The notes under the pieces: generated by a model
What the model was told of the DNA's origin: nothing
Database searches by the model: none
The model's input: only the letters and a program-made list of their open reading frames with translations
Position numbers and translations under genes: made by a program
Part shown: in pieces, positions 22,663 through 35,235 of the stretch
Numbering within the stretch: position 1 is the stretch's first letter
How the letters are laid out: each line of letters begins with the position of its first letter
DNA from: Auanema rhodensis
Taxonomy: Eukaryota; Nematoda; Chromadorea; Rhabditida; Rhabditidae
Direction: 5' to 3'
DNA: 64,000 bases
NCBI GenBank assembly: GCA_964057225.1
Contig: OZ059897.1
Span: 4,092,001 to 4,156,000 of the forward strand

Positions 22663-24417
22663 GAAGAATTATATTTTTCGTTGAATAGCATTGTCCATCG
22701 TCTTAGCCTTGAAAAAAGGAATCTAAAAACATTTACTTTTTGCGAAATTATTCAGAAATTTTTCGGGAAAATTTTTGTCAAAATGTTTTTCGAAGCAATG
22801 TTGAGTGTACATGGGAACTCAGCATACACTAATGCATTATTTTTCAAACGATCATAACTTATTTTTGTATAAAGCGTTTCTCAATGTAGTATAGTGCATT
22901 CGATGCGGATTTTTAAGCTGCGTCGATATGTGTTATCAGATTTGAGTTAGCTTAAAAATGCACCGAGATATCAACTGATATATGTTCACACTTATATCCT
23001 CGATTTTCACCCTGAAGAAATGATTTTTTCGTTGAATAACATTGTCCATCGTCTTCGTCTTGAAAAAAGGAATCTAAAAACATCTACTTTTTGTGAAATT
23101 ATTTAGAAATTTTTCGGGAAAATTTTTGTCAAAATGTTTTTGGAAGCAATGTTGAGTGTACATGGGAACTCAACATACACTAATGCATTATTTTTCATAC
23201 GATCATAACTAATTTTTGTATAAAGCGTTTCTCAATGTAGTATAGTGCATTCGATGCGGATTTTTAAGCTGCGTTGATCTGTGTTATCAGATTTGAGTTA
23301 ACTTAAAAATGCACCGAGATATCAACTGATATATGTTCACACTTATATCCTCGATTTTCACCCTGAAGAAATGATTTTTTTGTTGAAAAACATTGTCCAT
23401 CGTATTCGTCTTGAAAAAAGGAATCTAAAAACATCTACTTTTTGTGAAATTATTTAGAAATTTTTCGGGAAAATTTTTGTCAAAATGTTTTTGGAAGCAA
23501 TGTTGAGTGTACATGGGAACTCAGCATACACTAATGCATTATTTTTCAAACGATCATAACTAATTTTTGTATAGAGCGTTTCTCAATGTAGTATAGTTCA
23601 TTCGATGCGGATTTTTAAGCTGCGTCGATCTGTGTTATCAGATTTGAGTTAGCTTAAAAATGCACCGAGATATCAACTGATATATGTTCACACTTATATC
23701 CTCGATTTTCACCCTGAAGAAATGATTTTTTCGTTAACAAACATTGTCTATCGTATTCGTCTTGAAAAAAGGAATCTAAAAACATCTACTTTTTGTGAAA
23801 TTATTTAGAAATTTTTCGGGAAAATTTTTGTCAAAATGTTTTTGGAAGCAATGTTGAGTGTACATGGGAACTCAACATACACTAATGCATTATTTTTCAA
23901 ACGATCATAACTAATTTTTGTATGGAGCGTTTCTCAATGTAGTATAGTGCATTCGATGCGGATTTTTAAGCTGCGTTGATCTGTGTTATCAGATTTGAGT
24001 TAGCTTGAAAATGCACCGAGATATCAACTGATATATGTTCACACTTATATCCTCGATTTTCACCCTGAAGAATTAATTTTTTCGTTGAATAACATTGTCC
24101 ATCGTCTTTGCCTTGAAAAAAGAAATCTAAAAACTCCTACTTTTTGTGAAATTATTCAGAAATTTTTCGGGAAAATTTTTGTCACAATGTTTTTGGAAGC
24201 AATGTTGAGTGTACATGGGAACTCAGCATACACTAATGCATTATTTTTCAAACGATCATAACTAATTTTTGTATAGAGCGTTTCTCAATGTAGTATAGTG
24301 CATTCGATGCGGATTTTTAAGCTGCGTCGATCTGTGTTATCAGATTTGAGTTAGCTTAAAAATGCACCGAGATATCAACTGATATATGTTCACACTTATA
24401 TCCTCGATTTTCACCCT
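22663..24417 (+). repeat. Five full units: Y R K2 L N
   Basis: Unit starts are 22663, 23014, 23365, 23716 and 24067. Y has GAATAGCATTG; R has CATACGATC and TATAAAGCG; K2 has TAGTTCATTCG. The same set is found at 40293-41696, where L and N are fused. Confidence 0.85.
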
Positions 24418-26523
24418 GAAGAATTATATTTTTCGTTGAATAGCATTGTCCATCGTCTTAGCCTTGAAAAAAGGAATCTAAAAACATTTACTTTTTGCGA
24501 AATTATTCAGAAATTTTTCGGGAAAATTTTTGTCAAAATGTTTTTCGAAGCAATGTTGAGTGTACATGGGAACTCAGCATACACTAATGCATTATTTTTC
24601 AAACGATCATAACTAATTTTTGTATAAAGCGTTTCTCAATGTAGTATAGTGCATTCGATGCGGATTTTTAAGCTGCGTCGATCTGTGTTATCAGATTTGA
24701 GTTAGCTTAAAAATGCACCGAGATATCAACTGATATATGTTCACACTTATATCCTCGATTTTCACCCTGAAGAAATGATTTTTTCGTTAACAAACATTGT
24801 CTATCGTATTTGTCTTGAAAAAAGGAATCTAAAAACATCTACTTTTTGTGAAATTATTTAGAAATTTTTCGGGAAAATTTTTGTCAAAATGTTTTTGGAA
24901 GCAATGTTGAGTGTACATGGGAACTCAGCATACACTAATGCATTATTTTTCAAACGATCATAACTAATTTTTGTATAGAGCGTTTCTCAATGTAGTATAG
25001 TTCATTCGATGCGAATTTTTAAGCTGCGTCGATCTGTGTTATCAGATTTGAGTTAGCTTAAAAATGCACCGAGATATCAACTGATATATGTTCACACTTA
25101 TATCCTCGATTTTCACCCTGAAGAAATGATTTTTTCGTTAACAAACATTGTCTATCGTATTCGTCTTGAAAAAAGGAATCTAAAAACATCTACTTTTTGT
25201 GAAATTATTTAGAAATTTTTCGGGAAAATTTTTGTCAAAATGTTTTTGGAAGCAATGTTGAGTGTACATGGGAACTCAGCATACACTAATGCATTATTTT
25301 TCAAACGATCATAACTAATTTTTGTATAGAGCGTTTCTCAATGTAGTATAGTGCATTCGATGCGGATTTTTAAGCTGCGTCGATCTGTGTTATCAGATTT
25401 GAGTTAGCTTAAAAATGCACCGAGATATCAACTGATATATGTTCACACTTATATCCTCGATTTTCACCCTGAAGAATTATATTTTTCGTTGAATAGCATT
25501 GTCCATCGTCTTAGCCTTGAAAAAAGGAATCTAAAAACATTTACTTTTTGCGAAATTATTCAGAAATTTTTCGGGAAAATTTTTGTCAAAATGTTTTTCG
25601 AAGCAATGTTGAGTGTACATGGGAACTCAGCATACACTAATGCATTATTTTTCAAACGATCATAACTAATTTTTGTATAAAGCGTTTCTCAATGTAGTAT
25701 AGTGCATTCGATGCGGATTTTTAAGCTGCGTCGATCTGTGTTATCAGATTTGAGTTAGCTTAAAAATGCACCGAGATATCAACTGATATATGTTCACACT
25801 TATATCCTCGATTTTCACCCTGAAGAAATGATTTTTTCGTTAACAAACATTGTCTATCGTATTCGTCTTGAAAAAAGGAATCTAAAAACATCTACTTTTT
25901 GTGAAATTATTTAGAAATTTTTCGGGAAAATTTTTGTCAAAATGTTTTTGGAAGCAATGTTGAGTGTACATGGGAACTCAGCATACACTAATGCATTATT
26001 TTTCAAACGATCATAACTAATTTTTGTATAGAGCGTTTCTCAATGTAGTATAGTTCATTCGATGCGGATTTTTAAGCTGCGTCGATCTGTGTTATCAGAT
26101 TTGAGTTAGCTTAAAAATGCACCGAGATATCAACTGATATATGTTCACACTTATATCCTCGATTTTCACCCTGAAGAAATGATTTTTTCGTTAACAAACA
26201 TTGTCTATCGTATTCGTCTTGAAAAAAGGAATCTAAAAACATCTACTTTTTGTGAAATTATTTAGAAATTTTTCGGGAAAATTTTTGTCAAAATGTTTTT
26301 GGAAGCAATGTTGAGTGTACATGGGAACTCAACATACACTAATGCATTATTTTTCAAACGATCATAACTAATTTTTGTATAGAGCGTTTCTCAATGTAGT
26401 ATAGTGCATTCGATGCGGATTTTTAAGCTGCGTCGATCTGTGTTATCAGATTTGCGCTAGCTTAAAAATGCACCGAGTAATCAACTGATATAGGTTCACA
26501 CTTATATCCTCGATTTTCACCCT
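24418..26523 (+). repeat. Y-L-L trimer, two tandem copies (1053 bp each)
   Basis: Copy 1 starts at 24418, 24769 and 25120; copy 2 at 25471, 25822 and 26173. The second L of copy 2 has ACTCAACAT and a GCGCTAGC/GAGTAATC tail, against ACTCAGCAT and GAGTTAGC/GATATC in copy 1, so the duplication border falls inside the L unit. All L units carry GTTAACAAAC and GTCTATCG. Confidence 0.88.
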
Positions 26524-27225
26524 GAAGAATTAATTTTTTCGTTGAATAACATTGTCCATCGTCTTTGCCTTGAAAAAAGAAATCTAAAAACTCCTACTTT
26601 TTGTGAAATTATTTAGAAATTTTTCGGGAAAATTTTTGTCACAATGTTTTTGGAAGCAATGTTGAGTGTACATGGGAACTCAACATACACTAATGCATTA
26701 TTTTTCAAACGATCATAACTAATTTTTGTATGGAGCGTTTCTCAATGTAGTATAGTGTATTCGATGCGGATTTTTAAGCTGCGTTGATCTGTGTTATCAG
26801 ATTTGCGCTAGCTCAAAAATGCACCGAGTAATCAACTGATATAGGTTCACACTTATATCCTCGATTTTCACCCTGAAGAATTAATTTTTTCGTTGAATAA
26901 CATTGTCCATCGTCTTTGCCTTGAAAAAAAAAATCTAAAAACTCCTACTTTTTGTGAAATTATTTAGAAATTTTTCGGGAAAATTTTTGTCACAATGTTT
27001 TTGGAAGCAATGTTGAGTGTACATGGGAACTCAGCATACACTAATGCATTATTTTTCAAACGATCATAACTAATTTTTGTATAGAGCGTTTCTCAATGTA
27101 GTATAGTGCATTCGATGCGGACTTTTAAGCTGCGTCGATCTGTGTTATCAGATTTGAGTTAGCTTAAAAATGCACCGAGATATCAACTGATATATGTTCA
27201 CACTTATATCCTCGATTTTCACCCT
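26524..27225 (+). repeat. Two full N units
   Basis: Unit starts are 26524 and 26875. The pair has GTGTATTCG and TAGCTCAAAAATG at the end of the first unit. The same pair occurs at 18170, 32917, 35236, 44154 and 46473, always before a K1 unit. Confidence 0.85.
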
Positions 27226-29331
27226 GAAGAAATGATTTTTTCGTTGAAAAACATTGTCCATCGTATTCGTCTTGAAAAAAAGAATCTAAAAACATCTACT
27301 TTTTGTGAAATTATTCAGAAAATTTTCGGGAAAATTTTTGTCAAAATGTTTTTGGAAGCAATGTTGAGTGTACATGGGAACTCAACATACACTAATGCAT
27401 TATTTTTCAAACGATCATAACTAATTTTTGTATGGAGCGTTTCTCAATGTAGTATAGTGCATTCGATGCGGATTTTTAAGCTGCGTTGATCTGTGTTATC
27501 AGATTTGCGCTAGCTTAAAAATGCACCGAGTAATCAACTGATATAGGTTCACACTTATATCCTCGATTTTCACCCTGAAGAATTAATTTTTTCGTTGAAT
27601 AACATTGTCCATCATCTTTGCCTTGAAAAAAGAAATCTAAAAACTCCTACTTTTTGTGAAATTATTTAGAAATTTTTCGGGAAAATTTTTGTCACAATGT
27701 TTTTGGAAGCAATGTTGAGTGTACATGGGAACTCAGCATACACTAATGCATTATTTTTCAAACGATCATAACTAATTTTTGTATGGAGCGTTTCTCAATG
27801 TAGTATAGTGCATTCGATGCGGATTTTTAAGCTGCGTTGATCTGTGTTATCAAATTTGCGCTAGCTTAAAAATGCACCGAGTAATCAACTGATATAGGTT
27901 CACACTTATATCCTCGATTTTCACCCTGAAGAATTAATTTTTTCGTTGAATAACATTGTCCATCGTCTTTGCCTTGAAAAAAGAAATCTAAAAACTCCTA
28001 CTTTTCGTGAAATTATTTAGAAATTTTTCGGGAAAATTTTTGTCACAATGTTTTTGGAAGCAATGTTGAGTGTACATGGGAACTCAGCATACACTAATGC
28101 ATTATTTTTCAAACGATCATAACTAATTTTTGAATAGAGCGTTTCTCAATGTAGTATAGTGCATTCGATGCGGATTTTTAAGCTGCGTCGATCTGTGTTA
28201 TCAGATTTGAGTTAGCTTAAAAATGCACCGAGATATCAACTGATATATGTTCACACTTATATCCTCGATTTTCACCCTGAAGAAATGATTTTTTCGTTGA
28301 AAAACATTGTCCATCGTATTCGTCTTGAAAAAAAAAATCTAAAAACATCTACTTTTTGTGAAATTATTCAGAAAATGTTCGGGAAAATTTTTGTCAAAAT
28401 GTTTTTGGAAGCAATGTTGAGTGTACATGGGAACTCAACATACACTAATGCATTATTTTTCAAACGATCATAACTAATTTTTGTATGGAGCGTTTCTCAA
28501 TGTAGTATAGTGCATTCGATGCGGATTTTTAAGCTGCGTTGATCTGTGTTATCAGATTTGCGCTAGCTTAAAAATGCACCGAGTAATCAACTGATATAGG
28601 TTCACACTTATATCCTCGATTTTCACCCTGAAGAATTAATTTTTTCGTTGAATAACATTGTCCATCATCTTTGCCTTGAAAAAAGAAATCTAAAAACTCC
28701 TACTTTTTGTGAAATTATTTAGAAATTTTTCGGGAAAATTTTTGTCACAATGTTTTTGGAAGCAATGTTGAGTGTACATGGGAACTCAGCATACACTAAT
28801 GCATTATTTTTCAAACGATCATAACTAATTTTTGTATGGAGCGTTTCTCAATGTAGTATAGTGCATTCGATGCGGATTTTTAAGCTGCGTTGATCTGTGT
28901 TATCAAATTTGCGCTAGCTTAAAAATGCACCGAGTAATCAACTGATATAGGTTCACACTTATATCCTCGATTTTCACCCTGAAGAATTAATTTTTTCGTT
29001 GAATAACATTGTCCATCGTCTTTGCCTTGAAAAAAGAAATCTAAAAACTCCTACTTTTCGTGAAATTATTTAGAAATTTTTCGGGAAAATTTTTGTCACA
29101 ATGTTTTTGGAAGCAATGTTGAGTGTACATGGGAACTCAGCATACACTAATGCATTATTTTTCAAACGATCATAACTAATTTTTGTATAGAGCGTTTCTC
29201 AATGTAGTAAAGTGCATTCGATGCGGATTTTTAAGCTGCGTTGATCTGTGTTATCAAATTTGCGCTAGCTTAAAAATGCACCGAGTAATCAACTGATATA
29301 GGTTCACACTTATATCCTCGATGTTCACCCT
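27226..29331 (+). repeat. K1-Nc-Ng trimer, two tandem copies (1053 bp each)
   Basis: Copy 1 starts at 27226, 27577 and 27928; copy 2 at 28279, 28630 and 28981. K1 of copy 2 has AGAAAATGTTC, like the unit at 14028, while copy 1 has AGAAAATTTTC. The copies are therefore similar but not an immediate duplication of one another. Confidence 0.88.
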
Positions 29332-29682
29332 GAAGAATTAATTTTTTCGTTGAATAACATTGTCCATCGTCTTTGCCTTGAAAAAAGAAATCTAAAAACT
29401 CCTACTTTTCGTGAAATTATTTAGAAATTTTTCGGGAAAATTTTTGTCACAATGTTTTTGGAAGCAATGTTGAGTGTACATGGGAACTCAGCATACACTA
29501 ATGCATTATTTTTCAAACGATCATAACTAATTTTTGTATAGAGCGTTTCTCAATGTAGTATAGTGCATTCGATGCGGATTTTTAAGCTGCGTCGATCTGT
29601 GTTATCAGATTTGAGTTAGCTTGAAAATGCACCGAGATATCAACTGATATATGTTCACACTTATATCCTCGATTTTCACCCT

Positions 29683-29895
29683 GAAGAAATGATTTTTTCG
29701 TTGAAAAACATTGTCCATCGTATTCGTCTTGAAAAAAGGAATCTAAAAACATCTACTTTTTGTGAAATTATTTAGAAATTTTTCGGGAAAATTTTTGTCA
29801 CAATGTTGATTTGATTTGAAGATTTGAGTTAGCTTAAAAATGCGCCGAGATATCAACTGATATATGTTCACACTTATATCCTCGATTTTCACCCT
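29683..29895 (+). repeat. Truncated unit, class A (213 bp)
   Basis: GCGCCG form, inside copy 1 of the 915-bp duplication, between Ng (29332) and a K hybrid (29896). Confidence 0.95.
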
Positions 29896-30597
29896 GAAGA
29901 AATGATTTTTTCGTTGAAAAACATTGTCCATCGTATTCGTCTTGAAAAAAAGAATCTAAAAACATCTACTTTTTGTGAAATTATTCAGAAATTTTTCGGG
30001 AAAATTTTTGTCAAAATGTTTTTGGAAGCAATGTTGAGTGTACATGGGAACTCAGCATACACTAATGCATTATTTTTCAAACGATCATAACTAATTTTTG
30101 TATAGAGCGTTTCTCAATGTAGTAAAGTGCATTCGATGCGGATTTTTAAGCTGCGTTGATCTGTGTTATCAAATTTGCGCTAGCTTAAAAATGCACCGAG
30201 TAATCAACTGATATAGGTTCACACTTATATCCTCGATGTTCACCCTGAAGAATTAATTTTTTCGTTGAATAACATTGTCCATCGTCTTTGCCTTGAAAAA
30301 AGAAATCTAAAAACTCCTACTTTTCGTGAAATTATTTAGAAATTTTTCGGGAAAATTTTTGTCACAATGTTTTTGGAAGCAATGTTGAGTGTACATGGGA
30401 ACTCAGCATACACTAATGCATTATTTTTCAAACGATCATAACTAATTTTTGTATAGAGCGTTTCTCAATGTAGTATAGTGCATTCGATGCGGATTTTTAA
30501 GCTGCGTCGATCTGTGTTATCAGATTTGAGTTAGCTTGAAAATGCACCGAGATATCAACTGATATATGTTCACACTTATATCCTCGATTTTCACCCT

Positions 30598-30810
30598 GAA
30601 GAAATGATTTTTTCGTTGAAAAACATTGTCCATCGTATTCGTCTTGAAAAAAGGAATCTAAAAACATCTACTTTTTGTGAAATTATTTAGAAATTTTTCG
30701 GGAAAATTTTTGTCACAATGTTGATTTGATTTGAAGATTTGAGTTAGCTTAAAAATGCGCCGAGATATCAACTGATATATGTTCACACTTATATCCTCGA
30801 TTTTCACCCT
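30598..30810 (+). repeat. Truncated unit, class A (213 bp)
   Basis: GCGCCG form, 915 bp after the previous class A unit, inside copy 2 of that duplication. Confidence 0.95.
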
Positions 30811-31161
30811 GAAGAAATGATTTTTTCGTTGAAAAACATTGTCCATCGTATTCGTCTTGAAAAAAAGAATCTAAAAACATCTACTTTTTGTGAAATTATT
30901 CAGAAATTTTTCGGGAAAATTTTTGTCAAAATGTTTTTGGAAGCAATGTTGAGTGTACATGGGAACTCAACATACACTAATGCATTATTTTTCAAACGAT
31001 CATAACTAATTTTTGTATGGAGCGTTTCTCAATGTAGTATAGTGCATTCGATGCGGATTTTTAAGCTGCGTTGATCTGTGTTATCAGATTTGCGCTAGCT
31101 TAAAAATGCACCGAGTAATCAACTGATATAGGTTCACACTTATATCCTCGATTTTCACCCT

Positions 31162-32916
31162 GAAGAATTAATTTTTTCGTTGAATAACATTGTCCATCGT
31201 CTTTGCCTTGAGAAAAGAAATCTAAAAACTCCTACTTTTTGTGAAATTTTTTAGAAATTTTTCGGGAAAATTTTTGTCACAATGTTTTTGGAAGCAATGT
31301 TGAGTGTACATGGGAACTCAGCATACACTAATGCATTATTTTTCAAACGATCATAACTAATTTTTGTATAGAGCGTTTCTCAATGTAGTATAGTGCATTC
31401 GATGCGGATTTTTAAGCTGCGTCGATCTGTGTTATCAGATTTGAGTTAGCTTAAAAATGCACCGAGATATCAACTGATATATGTTCACACTTATATCCTC
31501 GATTTTCACCCTGAAGAATTATATTTTTCGTTGAATAACATTGTCCATCGTCTTAGCCTTGAAAAAAGAAATCTAAAAACATTTACTTTTTGCGAAATTA
31601 TTCAGAAATTTTTCGGTAAAATTTTTGTCAAAATGTTTTTCGAAGCAATGTTGAGTGTACATGGGAACTCAGCATACACTAATGCATTATTTTTCAAACG
31701 ATCATAACTAATTTTTGTATAAAGCGTTTCTCAATGTAGTATAGTGCATTCGATGCGGATTTTTAAGCTGCGTCGATATGTGTTATCAGATTTGAGTTAG
31801 CTTAAAAATGCACCGAGATATCAACTGATATATGTTCACACTTATATCCTCGATTTTCACCCTGAAGAATTGATTTTTTCGTTGAATAACATTGTCCATC
31901 GTCTTCGTCTTGAAAAAAGGAATCTAAAAACATCTACTTTTTGTGAAATTATTTAGAAATTTTTCGGGAAAATTTTTGTCAAAATGTTTTTGGAAGCAAT
32001 GTTGAGTGTACATGGGAACTCAACATACACTAATGCATTATTTTTCATACGATCATAACTAATTTTTGTATTAAGCGTTTCTCAATGTAGTATAGTGCAT
32101 TCGATGCGGATTTTTAAGCTGCGTTGATCTGTGTTATCAGATTTGAGTTAACTTAAAAATGCACCGAGATATCAACTGATATATGTTCACACTTATATCC
32201 TCGATTTTCACCCTGAAGAAATGATTTTTTTGTTGAAAAACATTGTCCATCGTATTCGTCTTGAAAAAAGGAATCTAAAAACATCTACTTTTTGTGAAAT
32301 TATTTAGAAATTTTTCGGGAAAATTTTTGTCAAAATGTTTTTGGAAGCAATGTTGAGTGTACATGGGAACTCAGCATACACTAATGCATTATTTTTCAAA
32401 CGATCATAACTAATTTTTGTATAGAGCGTTTCTCAATGTAGTATAGTTCATTCGATGCGGATTTTTAAGCTGCGTCGATCTGTGTTATCAGATTTGAGTT
32501 AGCTTAAAAATGCACCGAGATATCAACTGATATATGTTCACACTTATATCCTCGATTTTCACCCTGAAGAAATGATTTTTTCGTTAACAAACATTGTCTA
32601 TCGTATTCGTCTTGAAAAAAGGAATCTAAAAACATCTACTTTTTGTGAAATTATTTAGAAATTTTTCGGGAAAATTTTTGTCAAAATGTTTTTGGAAGCA
32701 ATGTTGAGTGTACATGGGAACTCAACATACACTAATGCATTATTTTTCAAACGATCATAACTAATTTTTGTATAGAGCGTTTCTCAATGTAGTATAGTGC
32801 ATTCGATGCGGATTTTTAAGCTGCGTCGATCTGTGTTATCAGATTTGCGCTAGCTTAAAAATGCACCGAGTAATCAACTGATATAGGTTCACACTTATAT
32901 CCTCGATTTTCACCCT
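31162..32916 (+). repeat. Five full units: Nb Y R K2 L
   Basis: Unit starts are 31162, 31513, 31864, 32215 and 32566. Y has a private CGGTAAAA in place of CGGGAAAA, which would weaken the dyad there. The Y-R-K2-L order matches 22663 and 40293. Confidence 0.85.
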
Positions 32917-35235
32917 GAAGAATTAATTTTTTCGTTGAATAACATTGTCCATCGTCTTTGCCTTGAGAAAAGAAATCTAAAAACTCCTACTTTTTGTGAA
33001 ATTATTTAGAAATTTTTCGGGAAAATTTTTGTCACAATGTTTTTGGAAGCAATGTTGAGTGTACATGGGAACTCAACATACACTAATGCATTATTTTTCA
33101 AACGATCATAACTAATTTTTGTATGGAGCGTTTCTCAATGTAGTATAGTGTATTCGATGCGGATTTTTAAGCTGCGTTGATCTGTGTTATCAGATTTGCG
33201 CTAGCTCAAAAATGCACCGAGTAATCAACTGATATAGGTTCACACTTATATCCTCGATTTTCACCCTGAAGAATTAATTTTTTCGTTGAATAACATTGTC
33301 CATCGTCTTTGCCTTGAAAAAAAAAATCTAAAAACTCCTACTTTTTGTGAAATTATTTAGAAATTTTTCGGGAAAATTTTTGTCACAATGTTTTTGGAAG
33401 CAATGTTGAGTGTACATGGGAACTCAGCATACACTAATGCATTATTTTTCAAACGATCATAACTAATTTTTGTATAGAGCGTTTCTCAATGTAGTATAGT
33501 GCATTCGATGCGGATTTTTAAGCTGCGTCGATCTGTGTTATCAGATTTGAGTTAGCTTAAAAATGCACCGAGATATCAACTGATATATGTTCACACTTAT
33601 ATCCTCGATTTTCACCCTGAAGAAATGATTTTTTCGTTGAAAAACATTGTCCATCGTATTCGTCTTGAAAAAAAGAATCTAAAAACATCTACTTTTTGTG
33701 AAATTATTCAGAAAATTTTCGGGAAAATTTTTGTCAAAATGTTTTTGGAAGCAATGTTGAGTGTACATGGGAACTCAACATACACTAATGCATTATTTTT
33801 CAAACGATCATAACTAATTTTTGTATGGAGCGTTTCTCAATGTAGTATAGTGCATTCGATGCGGATTTTTAAGCTGCGTTGATCTGTGTTATCAGATTTG
33901 CGCTAGCTTAAAAATGCACCGAGTAATCAACTGATATAGGTTCACACTTATATCCTCGATTTTCACCCTGAAGAATTAATTTTTTCGTTGAATAACATTG
34001 TCCATCATCTTTGCCTTGAAAAAAGAAATCTAAAAACTCCTACTTTTTGTGAAATTATTTAGAAATTTTTCGGGAAAATTTTTGTCACAATGTTTTTGGA
34101 AGCAATGTTGAGTGTACATGGGAACTCAGCATACACTAATGCATTATTTTTCAAACGATCATAACTAATTTTTGTATGGAGCGTTTTTCAATGTAGTATA
34201 GTGCATTCGATGCGGATTTTTAAGCTGCGTTGATCTGTGTTATCAAATTTGCGCTAGCTTAAAAATGCACCGAGTAATCAACTGATATAGGTTCACACTT
34301 ATATCCTCGATTTTCACCCTGAAGAAATGATTTTTTCGTTGAAAAACATTGTCCATCGTATTCGTCTTGAAAAAAGGAATCTAAAAACATCTACTTTTTG
34401 TGAAATTATTTAGAAATTTTTCGGGAAAATTTTTGTCACAATGTTGATTTGATTTGAAGATTTGAGTTAGCTTAAAAATGCGCCGAGATATCAACTGATA
34501 TATGTTCACACTTATATCCTCGATTTTCACCCTGAAGAAATGATTTTTTCGTTGAAAAACATTGTCCATCGTATTCGTCTTGAAAAAAAGAATCTAAAAA
34601 CATCTACTTTTTGTGAAATTATTCAGAAATTTTTCGGGAAAATTTTTGTCAAAATGTTTTTGGAAGCAATGTTGAGTGTACATGGGAACTCAACATACAC
34701 TAATGCATTATTTTTCAAACGATCATAACTAATTTTTGTATGGAGCGTTTCTCAATGTAGTATAGTGCATTCGATGCGGATTTTCAAGCTGCGTTGATCT
34801 GTGTTATCAGATTTGCGCTAGCTTAAAAATGCACCGAGTAATCAACTGATATAGGTTCACACTTATATCCTCGATTTTCACCCTGAAGAATTAATTTTTT
34901 CGTTGAATAACATTGTCCATCGTCTTTGCCTTGAAAAAAAAAATCTAAAAACTCCTACTTTTTGTGAAATTATTTAGAAATTTTTCGGGAAAATTTTTGT
35001 CACAATGTTTTTGGAAGCAATGTTGAGTGTACATGGGAACTCAGCATACACTAATGCATTATTTTTCAAACGATCATAACTAATTTTTGTATAGAGCGTT
35101 TCTCAATGTAGTATAGTGCATTCGATGCGGATTTTTAAGCTGCGTCGATCTGTGTTATCAGATTTGCGCTAGCTTAAAAATGCACCGAGTAATCAACTGA
35201 TATAGGTTCACACTTATATCCTCGATTTTCACCCT
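32917..35235 (+). repeat. 2319-bp HOR type I, copy 1 (N N K1 Nc A K N)
   Basis: Unit starts are 32917, 33268, 33619, 33970, 34321 (class A), 34534 and 34885. The first N has GAGAAAAG with ATTATTTAG, a mix of Nb and ordinary N marks that recurs at 35236. Six full units plus one A make 2319 bp. Confidence 0.92.
34321..34533 (+). repeat. Truncated unit, class A (213 bp)
   Basis: GCGCCG form. It follows an Nc unit with no Ng between them, unlike the other blocks apart from 36640. Confidence 0.95.

Larger units (their letters stand above)
29332..31161 (+). repeat. 915-bp block Ng-A-K, two tandem copies
   Basis: Copies are 29332-30246 and 30247-31161. Two rare variants recur exactly 915 bp apart just before each copy: GTAGTAAAG (near 29206 and 30121) and CGATGTTCACCC before the Ng start. 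They place the true duplication edges slightly left of the unit borders. Confidence 0.9.
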
